Shown here in pieces: positions 17,079-28,300 of a DNA stretch of 64,000 nt. Each line of letters begins with the position of its first letter. The first letter of the stretch is position 1. This DNA is from Nitzschia sp. DOCU1 (lineage: Eukaryota; Bacillariophyta; Bacillariophyceae; Bacillariales; Bacillariaceae): NCBI GenBank assembly GCA_951394045.1, contig OX595988.1, forward strand, positions 682,001 to 746,000, given 5' to 3'. The position numbers and the translations under genes were made by a program. The notes under the pieces are model-generated. The model was not told the origin of the DNA, made no database searches, and worked only from the letters and a program-made list of their open reading frames with translations.

Positions 17079-19946
17079 CTATAATTTTCGTGCAATGACG
17101 TAGGTCAACCAAATCGTATCGTAGTGTTCATCGACACGTCGTCGCATGTTGTCTGGTTTGGTACAAATGTCATAACCAACTTCCAACACTTCAAATCCAC
17201 GATCTTCCAACAAACTAATCAATGCCTTGTGACTGAACCGATAATTGTCATCGGGCGTGGCATGATATTGATACGAAAACGGAACCAAATGCATCGTCAA
17301 GCCACCTTGTTTGGTAATTCTCGCAATCGTATCAAAGGCCAACCAGGGATGTGACGCATGTTCCAAGACGGTATGAGAAAAGGTAACATCAAATCCACAC
17401 GTATCTGCCATGGGACAATCTTCAATATTACAATACAAGGTGCGTTCCAAATCCTTGGCGGCTGGATCCGAATCCAATTTCCAATATTCGAGGGGACCGG
17501 CAAAGTGTTGAAATTTACTCGTCACTTGGGTCATGCCGGACGCGGTCGAGCCTGTACCACCAATATCCAAAAAGCGACCACTACTAGCAGAAGAAGGATA
17601 CTTGGCATAGTGCTGATTCAAGTGCTTGGCAAAGGAATCAATGTAATGTCCAAAGAGACTGCGGTCCAGTTTCAAAAAGGCGGTATTGTCAGTACGTTCC
17701 TTGTCCAGCTTGTCCCACCATTCGGTTCCCTTGTTACAACAATACCAACCCGAAATACAAGCTATCTTGTCGCCACCATTTTTGCCACGGCCGGACATCA
17801 GTTGTGGCGTAATCTCCGTAAAGGTAGCAGCCACTTGATTGGGCTGTTTCAAGGGAATGGGGGCGCAAGTACTGCTCGTAGAAGTCTCCGAGTCATCCGT
17901 CACGGAAATCGGTGTCGTTGTCGTCATTTGTCGACGACTTTGCTGTTCCATGGCTCCCGTTTTGGGCTTTTGCAGGACCACCAAATGATAGGTGAGTTTT
18001 CCTTCGACCGTCAATCGTTGACGCCACTTGGAACCCATCCATCCTTGATGAACGCGTCCACCAAACGGAGCAATATTAGGAATTGTATTGCGATAATTCA
18101 ATCCAATAATATCGTATTCCTGTACCAAATCCTGATCTTGAACGACTTGCATACCGTTTCTGACGGCAATTTGTTTCATATCTTCCACAGAAAAGAGACT
18201 ATTCGCGAGCCACGATTTGGCAAATGCTTGCATTCCCTCGGTGGCTTTTTCTGGTTCACCGCCCACGACAAAATCATCCAAAATGGCAATGATACCCCCC
18301 GGTTTGACATGACGTGCCCAAATTTCCAGTGTCCGCGTCGCATTGGGAGAATGAATCAAAGCTTCAATACTGTAAATAAAATCGTATTGACTAGTGCTGT
18401 CCAATTCGTCATAGGATTTCAAATGTACCTGAAAGTTGTGTGCCGGCAATTGTTCGTGAATGAATTTGTATTGTTCTTCGGATACTGTATATCCTGTCAA
18501 ATTCCACGTGGCGTGATGTTGTTCCATCCACATGAGTGCACTTCCTAGTCCACATCCACCATCCAACACTTGAATCTTGTCATTGACTGTTGGGACGACA
18601 AATTGAGTCGCTGCCGCATCCAACAATCGATATTGTTCTTCGGTACTTTTATTTTTTCCGAGCCATCGATGGACGGCATAATCTGCCAATTTGGTCGGAT
18701 CCCGTTTATGATCCTTTTCCAAAGAATTATAGTAAGCATTCAAGTCCCCATCAAACCACTTCCATTGTCCATCCTTGGCATTTTGATCAGCAGCAGCAGC
18801 ACCCTGCTGCTTCTCTGGCTGTTTCGAAACTTCAGTTTTTGTTGTTGCCTTGGTGGTAGTCGATGACGATGTCTTTGTCGTCGTCCATTCCTTGGCAACT
18901 TGTGGTCCCAAACAGTGTTGAATGGTACTTTGAATTTGTTCCGTCGTAAATTCCAGTGTTTTTAATTTGGCAAAGGATTGTCGAATCGTTCGTCCTTGTT
19001 GAGCTCCAATACCAACCGTCCATTCATCCAAGGCACAAGTTGCATGATACCAATCCTTGGGGAACCAAATGATTTGACCTGGTTCTTGTAGTATGGTGGT
19101 AGCACCTGGTGGCAACGTCGCTTCTCCCGTCAAGTATTGGCAAGCATTGACTCTAGGTGGAGGTTGTTCAGTAGAAGTAGAAGGTGGTAAAAACCACCAT
19201 TGACGTCGTCCTACCACTTGTCCTAACCACGATTCTCCATGTCGATGAAAGGAATGTGATTGGTGTTGCGTCATGGCCGAAAAGACTTTGAAGCCTGTAA
19301 TATGCTGTAGGGCTGGGGGCACCTCATAGTCGGTTTCCAATGCCTTGAGAAAGGGTTCATTTTCTTGATTGTTGGTAAAAAATAACAAATTCTCCTGCTG
19401 GTCCAGTAAACTCGCCAGTACATGGCCGGGCACGACACAAGGGTCCTTTTGTGAATGCTTTTTCAAGAGTTGCACCGTCGAGTCTTTGAGATATTGTGGA
19501 AAGTGACCCACACGTTGCATCAATGCGGTCTTTGTCCAATCCTTCGTTACGGGCATGGTAGTCCATCCTTCTAATAAGACGGGTTCTTTGGATCCTAGTC
19601 TTTGTTGTTGTTGTAGAGCTTGTAAGGAGGAAATGTCCAAACGAGCAATGCTGCTGCCGTTGTCGTTGTTTGCAGCCCCTTTGTTGGACATGATTTCCAG
19701 TAAGCGATTGTTGTTATTCGACATGGCAACGACATCGCCAAGGGACAAGGATTCATCCGAACGACCAATATAGGAGGATGCTGCCAACAAGGCCACGCCC
19801 AGCAACACGACCACGGCATAGGTTTTTTGGCTGCGAAGGGTTGTGGTGTGGGAAGCTCCATTTCGTAACGGCGGTGCTCCTGCTGTAGCTGGACCATGTC
19901 CATTGCCGTTACTACTGACCACAGGGCCTCGTCTTCGACTAATCAT
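17079..19946 (-). CDS. JMJD8-like cupin dioxygenase fused to two methyltransferase domains, type II membrane protein (955 aa)
   Basis: One uninterrupted exon. Residues 42-60 (TYAVVVLLGVALLAASSYI) are a signal anchor, placing the rest in the ER or Golgi lumen. Residues ~115-320 form a cupin-8/JmjC domain: SFHRHGESWLGQVVGRRQWW (H234, H236, E238) and WFPKDWYHATC (H301) match the iron-binding strands, and the layout is closest to the ER protein JMJD8. After a Thr/Ser/Gln linker, residues ~395-650 are a class I methyltransferase (IQVLDGGCGLGSA, PGGIIAILDDF) resembling small-molecule or lipid methylases. Residues ~745-955 are a second one (RFLDIGGTGSTAS, FSHTVLEHASHPWLAFD). The protein could hydroxylate and methylate one secreted substrate; that is inference. 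Domain assignments are by motif. Confidence 0.8.
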   Translation of the reverse strand: MISRRRGPVVSSNGNGHGPATAGAPPLRNGASHTTTLRSQKTYAVVVLLGVALLAASSYIGRSDESLSLGDVVAMSNNNNRLLEIMSNKGAANNDNGSSIARLDISSLQALQQQQRLGSKEPVLLEGWTTMPVTKDWTKTALMQRVGHFPQYLKDSTVQLLKKHSQKDPCVVPGHVLASLLDQQENLLFFTNNQENEPFLKALETDYEVPPALQHITGFKVFSAMTQHQSHSFHRHGESWLGQVVGRRQWWFLPPSTSTEQPPPRVNACQYLTGEATLPPGATTILQEPGQIIWFPKDWYHATCALDEWTVGIGAQQGRTIRQSFAKLKTLEFTTEQIQSTIQHCLGPQVAKEWTTTKTSSSTTTKATTKTEVSKQPEKQQGAAAADQNAKDGQWKWFDGDLNAYYNSLEKDHKRDPTKLADYAVHRWLGKNKSTEEQYRLLDAAATQFVVPTVNDKIQVLDGGCGLGSALMWMEQHHATWNLTGYTVSEEQYKFIHEQLPAHNFQVHLKSYDELDSTSQYDFIYSIEALIHSPNATRTLEIWARHVKPGGIIAILDDFVVGGEPEKATEGMQAFAKSWLANSLFSVEDMKQIAVRNGMQVVQDQDLVQEYDIIGLNYRNTIPNIAPFGGRVHQGWMGSKWRQRLTVEGKLTYHLVVLQKPKTGAMEQQSRRQMTTTTPISVTDDSETSTSSTCAPIPLKQPNQVAATFTEITPQLMSGRGKNGGDKIACISGWYCCNKGTEWWDKLDKERTDNTAFLKLDRSLFGHYIDSFAKHLNQHYAKYPSSASSGRFLDIGGTGSTASGMTQVTSKFQHFAGPLEYWKLDSDPAAKDLERTLYCNIEDCPMADTCGFDVTFSHTVLEHASHPWLAFDTIARITKQGGLTMHLVPFSYQYHATPDDNYRFSHKALISLLEDRGFEVLEVGYDICTKPDNMRRRVDEHYDTIWLTYVIARKL

Positions 19947-20373
19947 TATTCAAACAACAATAGGATAATGATATACAGGGGCAACGTTTTTGTAATCCGA
20001 CGGCATATGATGGGTCGGGTGCATTGGCAATCTCATGGTCGGCGGCGTGCAGATTTTCTTTTGGTGCATGTGCGAGCCGTTCGTCGGTCGGTCACGCTGG
20101 CGAATTTTGTCGCACAAAAGCTCGGCCGCCTCATTTTTGTATACGATGGCAGGCAGACACGTGCAATATCATATCTTCAGTGGTTGATATGACACATACA
20201 TGGCATAAAAGTATCGCAAACGAGAATGCGTGGCTTGGGGATGTGGTTGGTTGCGCGAATTCTCGTGCCAATGAGATTCCAAAATGTCGTACTTTCCGTA
20301 CATACCATATATCTATCGCTCATCGTCCCATTGTTGTTGTTGTTGTGATGCACCATTGATATCGTTAACAATC
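19947..20373. promoter_or_regulatory. Divergent intergenic region
   Basis: This spacer separates the starts of the cupin-methyltransferase fusion and the DUF229 gene, which may be co-expressed from it. A frame upstream of 20374 stays open to 20284 (poly-Cys, unlikely to be translated). Confidence 0.4.
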
Positions 20374-23300
20374 ATGGGCCACATCAACAACAGCAACAAC
20401 CTCATGTACACTCGACGTGGCGGCAGTGTCTGGAAGGCTCCTTCCTTGTCGGTGGTGTTCAAAATTGGCGTCGTCGCTTATTCCCTGAGTCTGTCGTTGC
20501 GAATCTTTTCGCCTGCCACAACGACTTCTACCACCGTCCAACAATTACTAGAAGAATATTCCGTGCCACCGACAACTGCTACTACTAGGACGCGAGTAGT
20601 CAGTATTGTCAAGACGCAACAACAGCAACAAAAGGATCCTGCTCGACAACGACGACGAATGTCCATTGCCAACAACAGCAGCAATAATGTCACCCATCCA
20701 GCGTTATTGGCTTGCTCTTGTCACAATAATAATAGTGTTTGTAATGAAGAGACGGTCTCGATACTTTCTCGTGATGCTTCACGAATTCCCACCTACGTGG
20801 AAGGCTGCCCTCATACGACGTATTTTGGATTTGTTTGGAGAGATTTGGTGAATCGATTGTATCCCAAACGACGATCCAGCTTATTAGGCAAACAACAAAG
20901 AATGTCCCCAAAACAGAGTTGGATCGTGTCCAATGTAGCCTTTCAGGCAAGTCGCAACCACAATGATACATTGCAACAACAACAACAACAACAACAACAA
21001 CAGCATGTATGGGAAGAGCAATTGCCACAATTACAGCAGGCATATGGTTACAATGTACCAGCGTCCGTCTACTTGACGGCACGGGCACGTGGATATCCCG
21101 TACAAGCCATTCCAGAAAAAGACGGGTCAACGACAACTACTACTAGCAGCAACCATGATAATTTGCTGATGGTCTTGTTTGATCCTGAAAATGTGACACG
21201 ACAAGATGAAATTATCTTATCACACTTGCAACAACATCAAACAGTGGATTATATTATTTACAAAATGGTCGTGACACCCCATGTCATTCATGGTCAAGAA
21301 GCATCTACCGCTTTATTGGATTTAGGGTATCAACTCCAACTCTTGTCGGTATCTCATGCATTACCAGTCACCGCACCCTGGCGATATCGTCCCAATCGAA
21401 TCTTGTCGACACAAGTCGAATGGCTGCAATTCTGGAATCATGCCAAGAACATGATCACCAAAATTGCAACTACTACCAACCAGAAGGATCCATGGTTCAT
21501 GGCCTACGTCATGGCTACTAAATCAGGAGACATGGCCATTCCATCGGCACAGGAATATATAAATTTGACTGGTATGGAAAAGGCTGATGTCTTACTCAAT
21601 GTCGACGGAGATGGGATTCCCTATCAAACATGTCGTCGCAAATCAAGTGTGGCAAGTATTGAATGGTGGTGGAACTGGTATTGGAACAACCATACAACGA
21701 ATGCTGCAACAACCGGAAATTTGACAAATAGTAGTAGTACTATTCCATGGTCGTCGTTGAGATCATCCGCAAAGCGTCATCTTGTTCAAGACAAACAACA
21801 ACAGCAAGAACAAGTGGTAATGGCGCATTGCGCTAATGGAAAGCATCCGAAATCAATATGGTACAGTGGATCAACGCCTGAAACCTCAGAAATAGCCTGT
21901 GTGGACTGTCCCAACCCAACGCTCTTGCTTTTGGATACTGATAAACAAGAGAGTGTGGCTTGTGTGACTCGGTTTGTAGAATCTACTGCAACGGCAAAGT
22001 CGGACGAGAAAGTGGAAAAGGCGACGAATATCAATTACTCCACCAACGTCAGCAGCAGTCCTCAACGACAAAAGCAAAAGCCCAATATTTTATTTGTCTT
22101 GCTGGAGCAAGTGAGTCGGGATCGCTTTATGAAGCTTTTGCCCATGACCAGGGCAGCATTAAGCGATGGCGGATTGTGGCTCATGGAACACTACATGGCA
22201 AGTTCGACGAGTCCTCAGGAGCAGTTGCAAGTTTTGGTCCATGGTGACGACAAGAATGGAACAAGGCCGTTGTCGTCGTTACTGGTGGATTCTGGTTATG
22301 CGACTCTCAGTGCTGGAAATGGCTGCAATGCCAGCTTGTTTGAAACAATACCTGACAACTTTCAATGGCATGGATCACAATTCAATGACATGATGTGCCG
22401 CCGACTGCCATCGCGGCCCAACTGTATTGGATCCACCTCTGCGGCGCAGCACTTGTTGGACTATTCGAACGAGTTTATTCAACATTATGTCAGCCAAAAC
22501 AAGGCCTGGGCAGCGTTCCTATCGTTGGTGGAGGGGCGGGATGAAACTGCCATTCTCGCTGGATCGCTTGACAAGGCACTGATGACCTTTTTCAAGCAAG
22601 TTCAAGGCAACATGACCCAAGATCAATGGGACAGTACACTGGTCGTGGTAACTTCGGATACCGGTGTGACACGCGGTTCGTTTGCGCTTTCATTTACAGG
22701 GCAACAAGAATTGATCCAACCATTGCTATATCTCAAAGCTCCCAATACGCGTGGCACTTCCGCCGTCAAATTCAACAAGTTGCGATATGCAACAGCGTAT
22801 GACTTGCATGACACGCTAGTAACGACAGTACTTTTGGGTGGTAAAGACGGCAAAAATGGCAACTCTACCAGTAGTGGTTCCAATGAGATGGGCGAATCCT
22901 TGTTGAAACCACTTCCCGACAATCGAAAGACTTGCCGCGACACCAAATCAATTCCAGAGTCCTTTTGTGATCTCGTGGACGAATCATCCCAGAAGTCCAA
23001 GCAGGCACAAAAGGCGATTTCCATCGAAGCGCCTCCACCACCTTCGATTCTTTCCTTCTTCGCCGACATCCCGAAACCAAACCGAAATCATGTTCATGTT
23101 GAAACCAAGCGGGTTCTTCCCAAACGAGCCAATGTAACCGCCGGTTGCTACTGTGCTACCAACGCGGATCGCTGGTTTCCCTGCGACGTTCATCCCTGGG
23201 ATACCCACTCGTTGACAAGATTCAAGGAATTCTTCATGCTGGTCGAATGCCCCGATCAACCGACGCATCTTGAGCTAGGAGTAGTAAAAAATCCTGTGCT

Positions 23301-24771
23301 CATAAATCGAATGAACGGAAGAAAACCTGCGGAGCCATCCAAGAAGTTGCCAAACGTCATCTTTCTCGAGTTGGACTCGGTGTCTGGGTCGTATGCGGAT
23401 CGCCACTTCCCCAAGACCAGGGAATTCCTAAAGCGCTATCGTATTCATCGAAAGTCTGGTAGTGCTGGTTATGATTGTCTTGACGGGGTTTGCTCTGCAG
23501 ATTTCACGCAACGAATTTCGCTGGCTGGGGCAAACTCTATACCCAATCAAGTGGCGGCGTTGAGCGGCTGCCTTTCGTCCGACTTTGACCACACTTGTGG
23601 TCTCGAGGAACCAGACGCCAACATGTACTGCAACGACACCAACGAAGCACACTACGGCCTTCAGATTCATCGAGTGCGTCTGGGAGCGAGACAGATTTAC
23701 TGGTGCCCACCGCAGCCCAACAATACGCAACGAATGACTCCGTGGATGTTTGGGATTACCGATTCTTTGGGCTACGTCAACTACTTTGGCGAAGAATTTT
23801 GTTATGAAGGATCGCCCTACGTGACGCAAGGAAACGTCTTTCCCGCCTTCTTTTCAGATATTTCGCCCCATACCGTCTTTTGCCGTCTGGCGGAACAGCG
23901 TATCCGGATTGAAAACAAAACGGTGCCCGACGAGCACCGCTGGGGATTCGAAAAACAGGATCAGGCCTGCATCGACAGCAACGCTTCAGATTGTGCCTTT
24001 GAAAAGGCCCGCATCTCCCTCGAGTTAATGGAGCAAATGTGGAATGTCTATGCCGATCGACCAAAGTTTGCCTTTTTGAATGTTCTGGCGGCTCATGTGT
24101 ACAATGCGGACTGGTCCAAGGTCTTTCTGGCCGCTGAACGATACGACGAACACCTTTCAGCGTTTCTGGAGAACATGGTATCGCGAGAAGATTTCTCAAA
24201 TACAGTGATCGTCATTCGATCAGATCATGGTTTGCAGCGAGGCCCAACAGCCATGAACTATAATCTTCAAATTGAGCATACGCGGCCTTGGACTGAGGTT
24301 TTGGTTCCCGAGTCCCTCCCTGGTCTCTCCAAGAAAGCTCTTTTCGAGAATCAGAATCGTCTCACGAGTGGCTACGATCTTTATCATACACTGCGCTCAC
24401 TCATGGAAGTCAACGATCCATCCAAACCGTTGCCGCCGCTGCCTGATTGGACGTACGATCTATTCTCTGCTACGGTTCCAGCTGATAGGACCTGCCGAGA
24501 CGCCCGAGTGGACGAGGAACTCTGCCGTGAGCGTAGCATTGTGCCCAGTTTTGGCATTTGCAATGCCTTGGACTCCAAGCAGGGTAGATTCTGTCGTGGG
24601 TACGAGGTAAAGGCGGTGGTAGCTACTGAAGACAGGCTACCAAGAATACAGAAACTAAATACCACAGTGGTGATAAGGATGACAAAGAACACCACGAACG
24701 AAGATAGGGCGGCATCTGTTCAAGGAAAGATGAAGAAGTATTTGCTTTGGGCGATGAATATTTCCAGCTGA
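20374..24771 (+). CDS. Large type II protein with two tandem DUF229 sulfatase-like domains (1465 aa)
   Basis: The ATG at 20374 precedes a signal anchor (about residues 23-45, SLSVVFKIGVVAYSLSLSLR). Residues ~100-420 are divergent; DYIIYKMVVTP and ALLDLGYQLQLLSVSHAL resemble the end of FkbM-type methyltransferase domains in diatom proteins. A CAG/CAA tract encodes poly-Gln near residue 200. The first alkaline-phosphatase-superfamily domain starts near residue 570 (NILFVLLEQVSRDRF) and ends near TSDTGVTRGS. The second starts near 992 (PNVIFLELDSVSGSYADRHF) and contains VIVIRSDHGLQRGP near 1282. The second keeps the expected metal ligands (LD, DHG); the first reads LE and DTG. Many paired cysteines suggest the secretory lumen. 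The substrate is unknown; sulfated or phosphorylated glycans are a guess. Confidence 0.8.
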   Translation: MGHINNSNNLMYTRRGGSVWKAPSLSVVFKIGVVAYSLSLSLRIFSPATTTSTTVQQLLEEYSVPPTTATTRTRVVSIVKTQQQQQKDPARQRRRMSIANNSSNNVTHPALLACSCHNNNSVCNEETVSILSRDASRIPTYVEGCPHTTYFGFVWRDLVNRLYPKRRSSLLGKQQRMSPKQSWIVSNVAFQASRNHNDTLQQQQQQQQQQHVWEEQLPQLQQAYGYNVPASVYLTARARGYPVQAIPEKDGSTTTTTSSNHDNLLMVLFDPENVTRQDEIILSHLQQHQTVDYIIYKMVVTPHVIHGQEASTALLDLGYQLQLLSVSHALPVTAPWRYRPNRILSTQVEWLQFWNHAKNMITKIATTTNQKDPWFMAYVMATKSGDMAIPSAQEYINLTGMEKADVLLNVDGDGIPYQTCRRKSSVASIEWWWNWYWNNHTTNAATTGNLTNSSSTIPWSSLRSSAKRHLVQDKQQQQEQVVMAHCANGKHPKSIWYSGSTPETSEIACVDCPNPTLLLLDTDKQESVACVTRFVESTATAKSDEKVEKATNINYSTNVSSSPQRQKQKPNILFVLLEQVSRDRFMKLLPMTRAALSDGGLWLMEHYMASSTSPQEQLQVLVHGDDKNGTRPLSSLLVDSGYATLSAGNGCNASLFETIPDNFQWHGSQFNDMMCRRLPSRPNCIGSTSAAQHLLDYSNEFIQHYVSQNKAWAAFLSLVEGRDETAILAGSLDKALMTFFKQVQGNMTQDQWDSTLVVVTSDTGVTRGSFALSFTGQQELIQPLLYLKAPNTRGTSAVKFNKLRYATAYDLHDTLVTTVLLGGKDGKNGNSTSSGSNEMGESLLKPLPDNRKTCRDTKSIPESFCDLVDESSQKSKQAQKAISIEAPPPPSILSFFADIPKPNRNHVHVETKRVLPKRANVTAGCYCATNADRWFPCDVHPWDTHSLTRFKEFFMLVECPDQPTHLELGVVKNPVLINRMNGRKPAEPSKKLPNVIFLELDSVSGSYADRHFPKTREFLKRYRIHRKSGSAGYDCLDGVCSADFTQRISLAGANSIPNQVAALSGCLSSDFDHTCGLEEPDANMYCNDTNEAHYGLQIHRVRLGARQIYWCPPQPNNTQRMTPWMFGITDSLGYVNYFGEEFCYEGSPYVTQGNVFPAFFSDISPHTVFCRLAEQRIRIENKTVPDEHRWGFEKQDQACIDSNASDCAFEKARISLELMEQMWNVYADRPKFAFLNVLAAHVYNADWSKVFLAAERYDEHLSAFLENMVSREDFSNTVIVIRSDHGLQRGPTAMNYNLQIEHTRPWTEVLVPESLPGLSKKALFENQNRLTSGYDLYHTLRSLMEVNDPSKPLPPLPDWTYDLFSATVPADRTCRDARVDEELCRERSIVPSFGICNALDSKQGRFCRGYEVKAVVATEDRLPRIQKLNTTVVIRMTKNTTNEDRAASVQGKMKKYLLWAMNISS

Positions 24772-25334
24772 CAAGGTTGGTAAGATGCCGGAAACTTTGC
24801 ATTCACTAGTAGATGGGCAGACTGATGAGATTCGTTCCCTAAAGTTATCCATTGGTCGTGGTGCCCTGATTGGGACGAGGTTCCCACTATCTAGATAGTG
24901 GCTTTGATAAAACAAAATAGACTTCTGTCTGTTCTCGGTATAGTTGCTAGTGAGAGGGTCAATTTCTACGCTTCTTTAATGTAGCCGTCTTAGTTGGATC
25001 TTTCTGGCGGAGAAACCATAGCTAGGACGACACCGGCGGTACGTATATTCTAGTTCGACCGAGGAGGAACAGGCAGCCGCGCGCACCAACGCGCGCCTGT
25101 GAAACGCAGTCGACTCTCCCGATTGCACCATGGATCTTTATGTCATGCACCATGATGCCCTCTTGATGCTTTGACGATGACACGATCTGCTCATCGGCAG
25201 CGCCAAAACTCCAGATTCAAAGACTGAAGTTTGTTGCAAGCATCACTCTATAGTTCACAGTGGTGGTCATGAACCAGCGATTCGCTTCTGTCTGAGAAAG
25301 TGCACGTCTTTGATTTGCAGAAGATCCGGCAATC
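24772..25334. other. Intergenic region with palindrome
   Basis: It holds the perfect 16-bp palindrome listed next and a GCGCGC-ACCAAC-GCGCGC inverted pair at 25079-25096. The rest is presumed promoter of the WDR59-like gene. Confidence 0.4.
24885..24900. repeat. Perfect 16-bp palindrome
   Basis: CACTATCTAGATAGTG is its own reverse complement and lies 114 bases after the DUF229 stop codon. It may form a 3'-end hairpin. Confidence 0.5.
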
Positions 25335-28300
25335 ATGAGTGGAAGTCCCATGTTGGCTCCGCTGCAAGCGAGCGCCTCCATGACGCAGCTGCCGCCCTCG
25401 CCCGATGTCAAGTCAAACAGCAACACGCCAGGGGCACCACTCATGCCAGAATTTTCCCTGGATGGAACAACTCGTGGTGGCCCCCCTGTCCCTCCTGTCA
25501 TTCGCCGATTGCGATCGGTGGCGAAATACGAGGCCTTCTTTCCGAAAGCATTAGCGTGCTCGAGCACGCTGTCATCCTATGACGAACGAGGAGTATCTAC
25601 AACGTCATCCACGTCTTCTTCTACATTGAAAAATAACGATACGGGACCTTCTTGTCTGGGAGCTGTGGCGGGTCCGCAGGGTGTAGCGCTGTTTCGGTTG
25701 TCGCGCCCTCACGTACCACTGTTGATTCTAAGTCACGCCACAAATGCTGCATCGCCAAATTCCATTTCGTCCTTGTCGTTCGAGCCCAAAGATCCTTCGA
25801 TTTCCAAGACTGTCACGAATTCTCTCTATTTGGCGGCGACTAGAGGGTCTGGGGTACTAGTTTGGGATGCTAGTGGGCATAGCCCTAATCCTCTCGTTGG
25901 ACGAGTTGGAATGGATCAGGCTCTGCCTACTGCGACTAATGGCATTTCTTTCGCTACGGAACTGGAAGACTCGCGTCTCACTAGCATGTGCTGGATGTCT
26001 TTTTCTGCTTCGACATCTCCCCTGTTGGCGACTACTACTGCCTCTGCTATTTGCCTGTGGGATTTGCGGACACCTTCCTCAAATTTCAAGCCCAACACCA
26101 GATTTGTCACAACAAGAAAAACGACAGGAACTGCCGCACTGTCCCCCTTGGTTCAAGTAGCCTGCTCGCACGATTCAGAAGAATGTGCTACCATTGATAC
26201 GGCTGGAATTGTCCAAATTTATGACGTCCGAATGAATGATCGAGCTCGAGGTCAGGGTGGGAATCCACTCTCCACATTTTCCGCCCATGAAACAGCCGGA
26301 GTAGGAATATCGTACTTTGGAACGAAATCTACGTCACCTGATAATGACAGCAATTCTTCTCAATCTCGATGGTTAACTTGGGGGCTTGATGCACCCTTGT
26401 CATCGGCGGTGGTAAAGATATGGACCAAGAACCAAAAGTCTTCAACCGTCGTGGCGCCAACTTCAAATGCTCTCATAGGTACTGACGAGTCTTCCTGGGA
26501 TCCAAATGCTCGTCCTCCACGTCCCAATATGGGTTCCACTCAGCAAGACGACTATACATTGACAGCGCAATGTGTGCGGCCAAATTTGGCGTGTGCTCGG
26601 GTGTGTCTGGCACCAGTTCAAAACAAATTCATGGCGATTGGACATATAAGTAATCAGCCCGAAGTCTCGTCGGGTTCCTCTACACCGGAAAATGGCAACG
26701 GCTGGTGGGCGGAATTGTACTCCTTGAGTGAGGATGCCGATGAGACAGCCAGTGAAGTAGAGTCCCTGAGCATTCGGACCTTTGGGTTGGAAAAGGTGGC
26801 GGGATTCCAAGGCGGAGAAGCCACTAACGCCGGTGACAAGAGAGCACTAGTATCCGTCTTGGGTAGCAGAACCAAGTTGGGAAGTCTACAAGCTGCTGAG
26901 CTGTCGTTGACAAATTCTGTACGCGATCCAGGAGTGGATGAGAGCACCATGGATGTCGAGCTTTTGCTCTGCTGTCTGAGCGACACAGGAGTGGTCTCGA
27001 CTCATGTAAGTAGCTACAAATCACAAAATGGATTCAAATCTTCACATTACTTCTGTACCGCTAACAGTTGTGCATTTTCTCCTAAGGTTGTGCCGGAGGC
27101 AATTCCCAAGACAGTGCCCTTCCGCTCGCTGGAAACGAGTGCCTTGGAGGCACCAAAACGAAGCATGACTTTGCGCAACAATCTGCTTCGAACAGCGTTC
27201 CCGTCCTCCAATCAAGCTCGAGTATATCCAGAGGATCGGGAAGGTACCTCTCTGTCGGATGCGGCGAATTTCTGGGGCGTGGCCAGGACAGGCACTGATC
27301 CCGCAGCAGTTCTCCATCGAGTCGAAGAACGACGACAGGCGCTCGAAGCACGTTCGTCCTCGCCGCAAAACGCCGACGTTGATGATCCAATGATCCCCAC
27401 CCTTCGTCGTGGCGCTCCCGAAGCGGGCATGATGCTATTTGACATGGATGTTCCGGTTGCGTACGGATCTGTTACCGCGGGGAATACCTCGAATCTTCAA
27501 ATTGGCATCACTGATATTTCAACTGGTGCAGTTGTGTCTACAAACAGCATGGGGGGAGTCGTCGAAGAAGGCGAGACGGTTACAGCCGACCCCTTGCAAA
27601 AGACATCAATCATGGAATCTATAGAGACGGAACGGGTACCTTGCCCTCGATTGTGCGGGGCCGTATTCGGAAAAGGGAACGGAGGTTTGATAATCTTTCA
27701 CAATGGCGAAGTTAAGAAAATGTGGAATTGGTATCAGCGGACCGACAGCATGCGGAATCCTGCGGGGAAGGGCGACTCTAACAGCATGGAACCGGAAAGT
27801 CTGCGTAGAGTGCATAATGCAACAGGCTCTGGATCGACCCATCCATTATCAACTCAAGAAGAGCCTTCGCAATCCGCTTCGAAAAACGGACCAAGGAATC
27901 TCAAGGAGCTTGTGAGCATGGTGGCGGCAGCCAAGGAGGTAAGTCGCCCTTTTGTGCCAAGATAGCAACGATAGAAACCTCTGGTTCTCATCTGAATTTT
28001 TCCCTCAGGCACAATGGGGAGAAGAGATCGCTTCCGATGGATCTACCTCGGATGACATACTCAGCGCCGGTGACAATTTCTTTGAAGATGAGAGTCTAGG
28101 CTCGAATAGTTCCGACGACGACGATGATGATGGTCTCGAGACTCCTCCACCGGCGGAAGATATGTACAAGCGTTATTTTGGAGGACAGCCGTGGAAAGGC
28201 AACGTGGTAGATTCAACCGGGGCTCCACCTTCCCCCTCTCCTTCGAAAACGCCCGTATCAGCTCCCTCGTCGCCCAGTGCGCGAGTCAAGAAGATTCAAC

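Noticed and set aside
17358..18548. 396-codon plus-strand ORF opposite the cupin-methyltransferase gene
   Set aside because: It lies entirely antisense to well-supported catalytic domains and has no recognisable motif.
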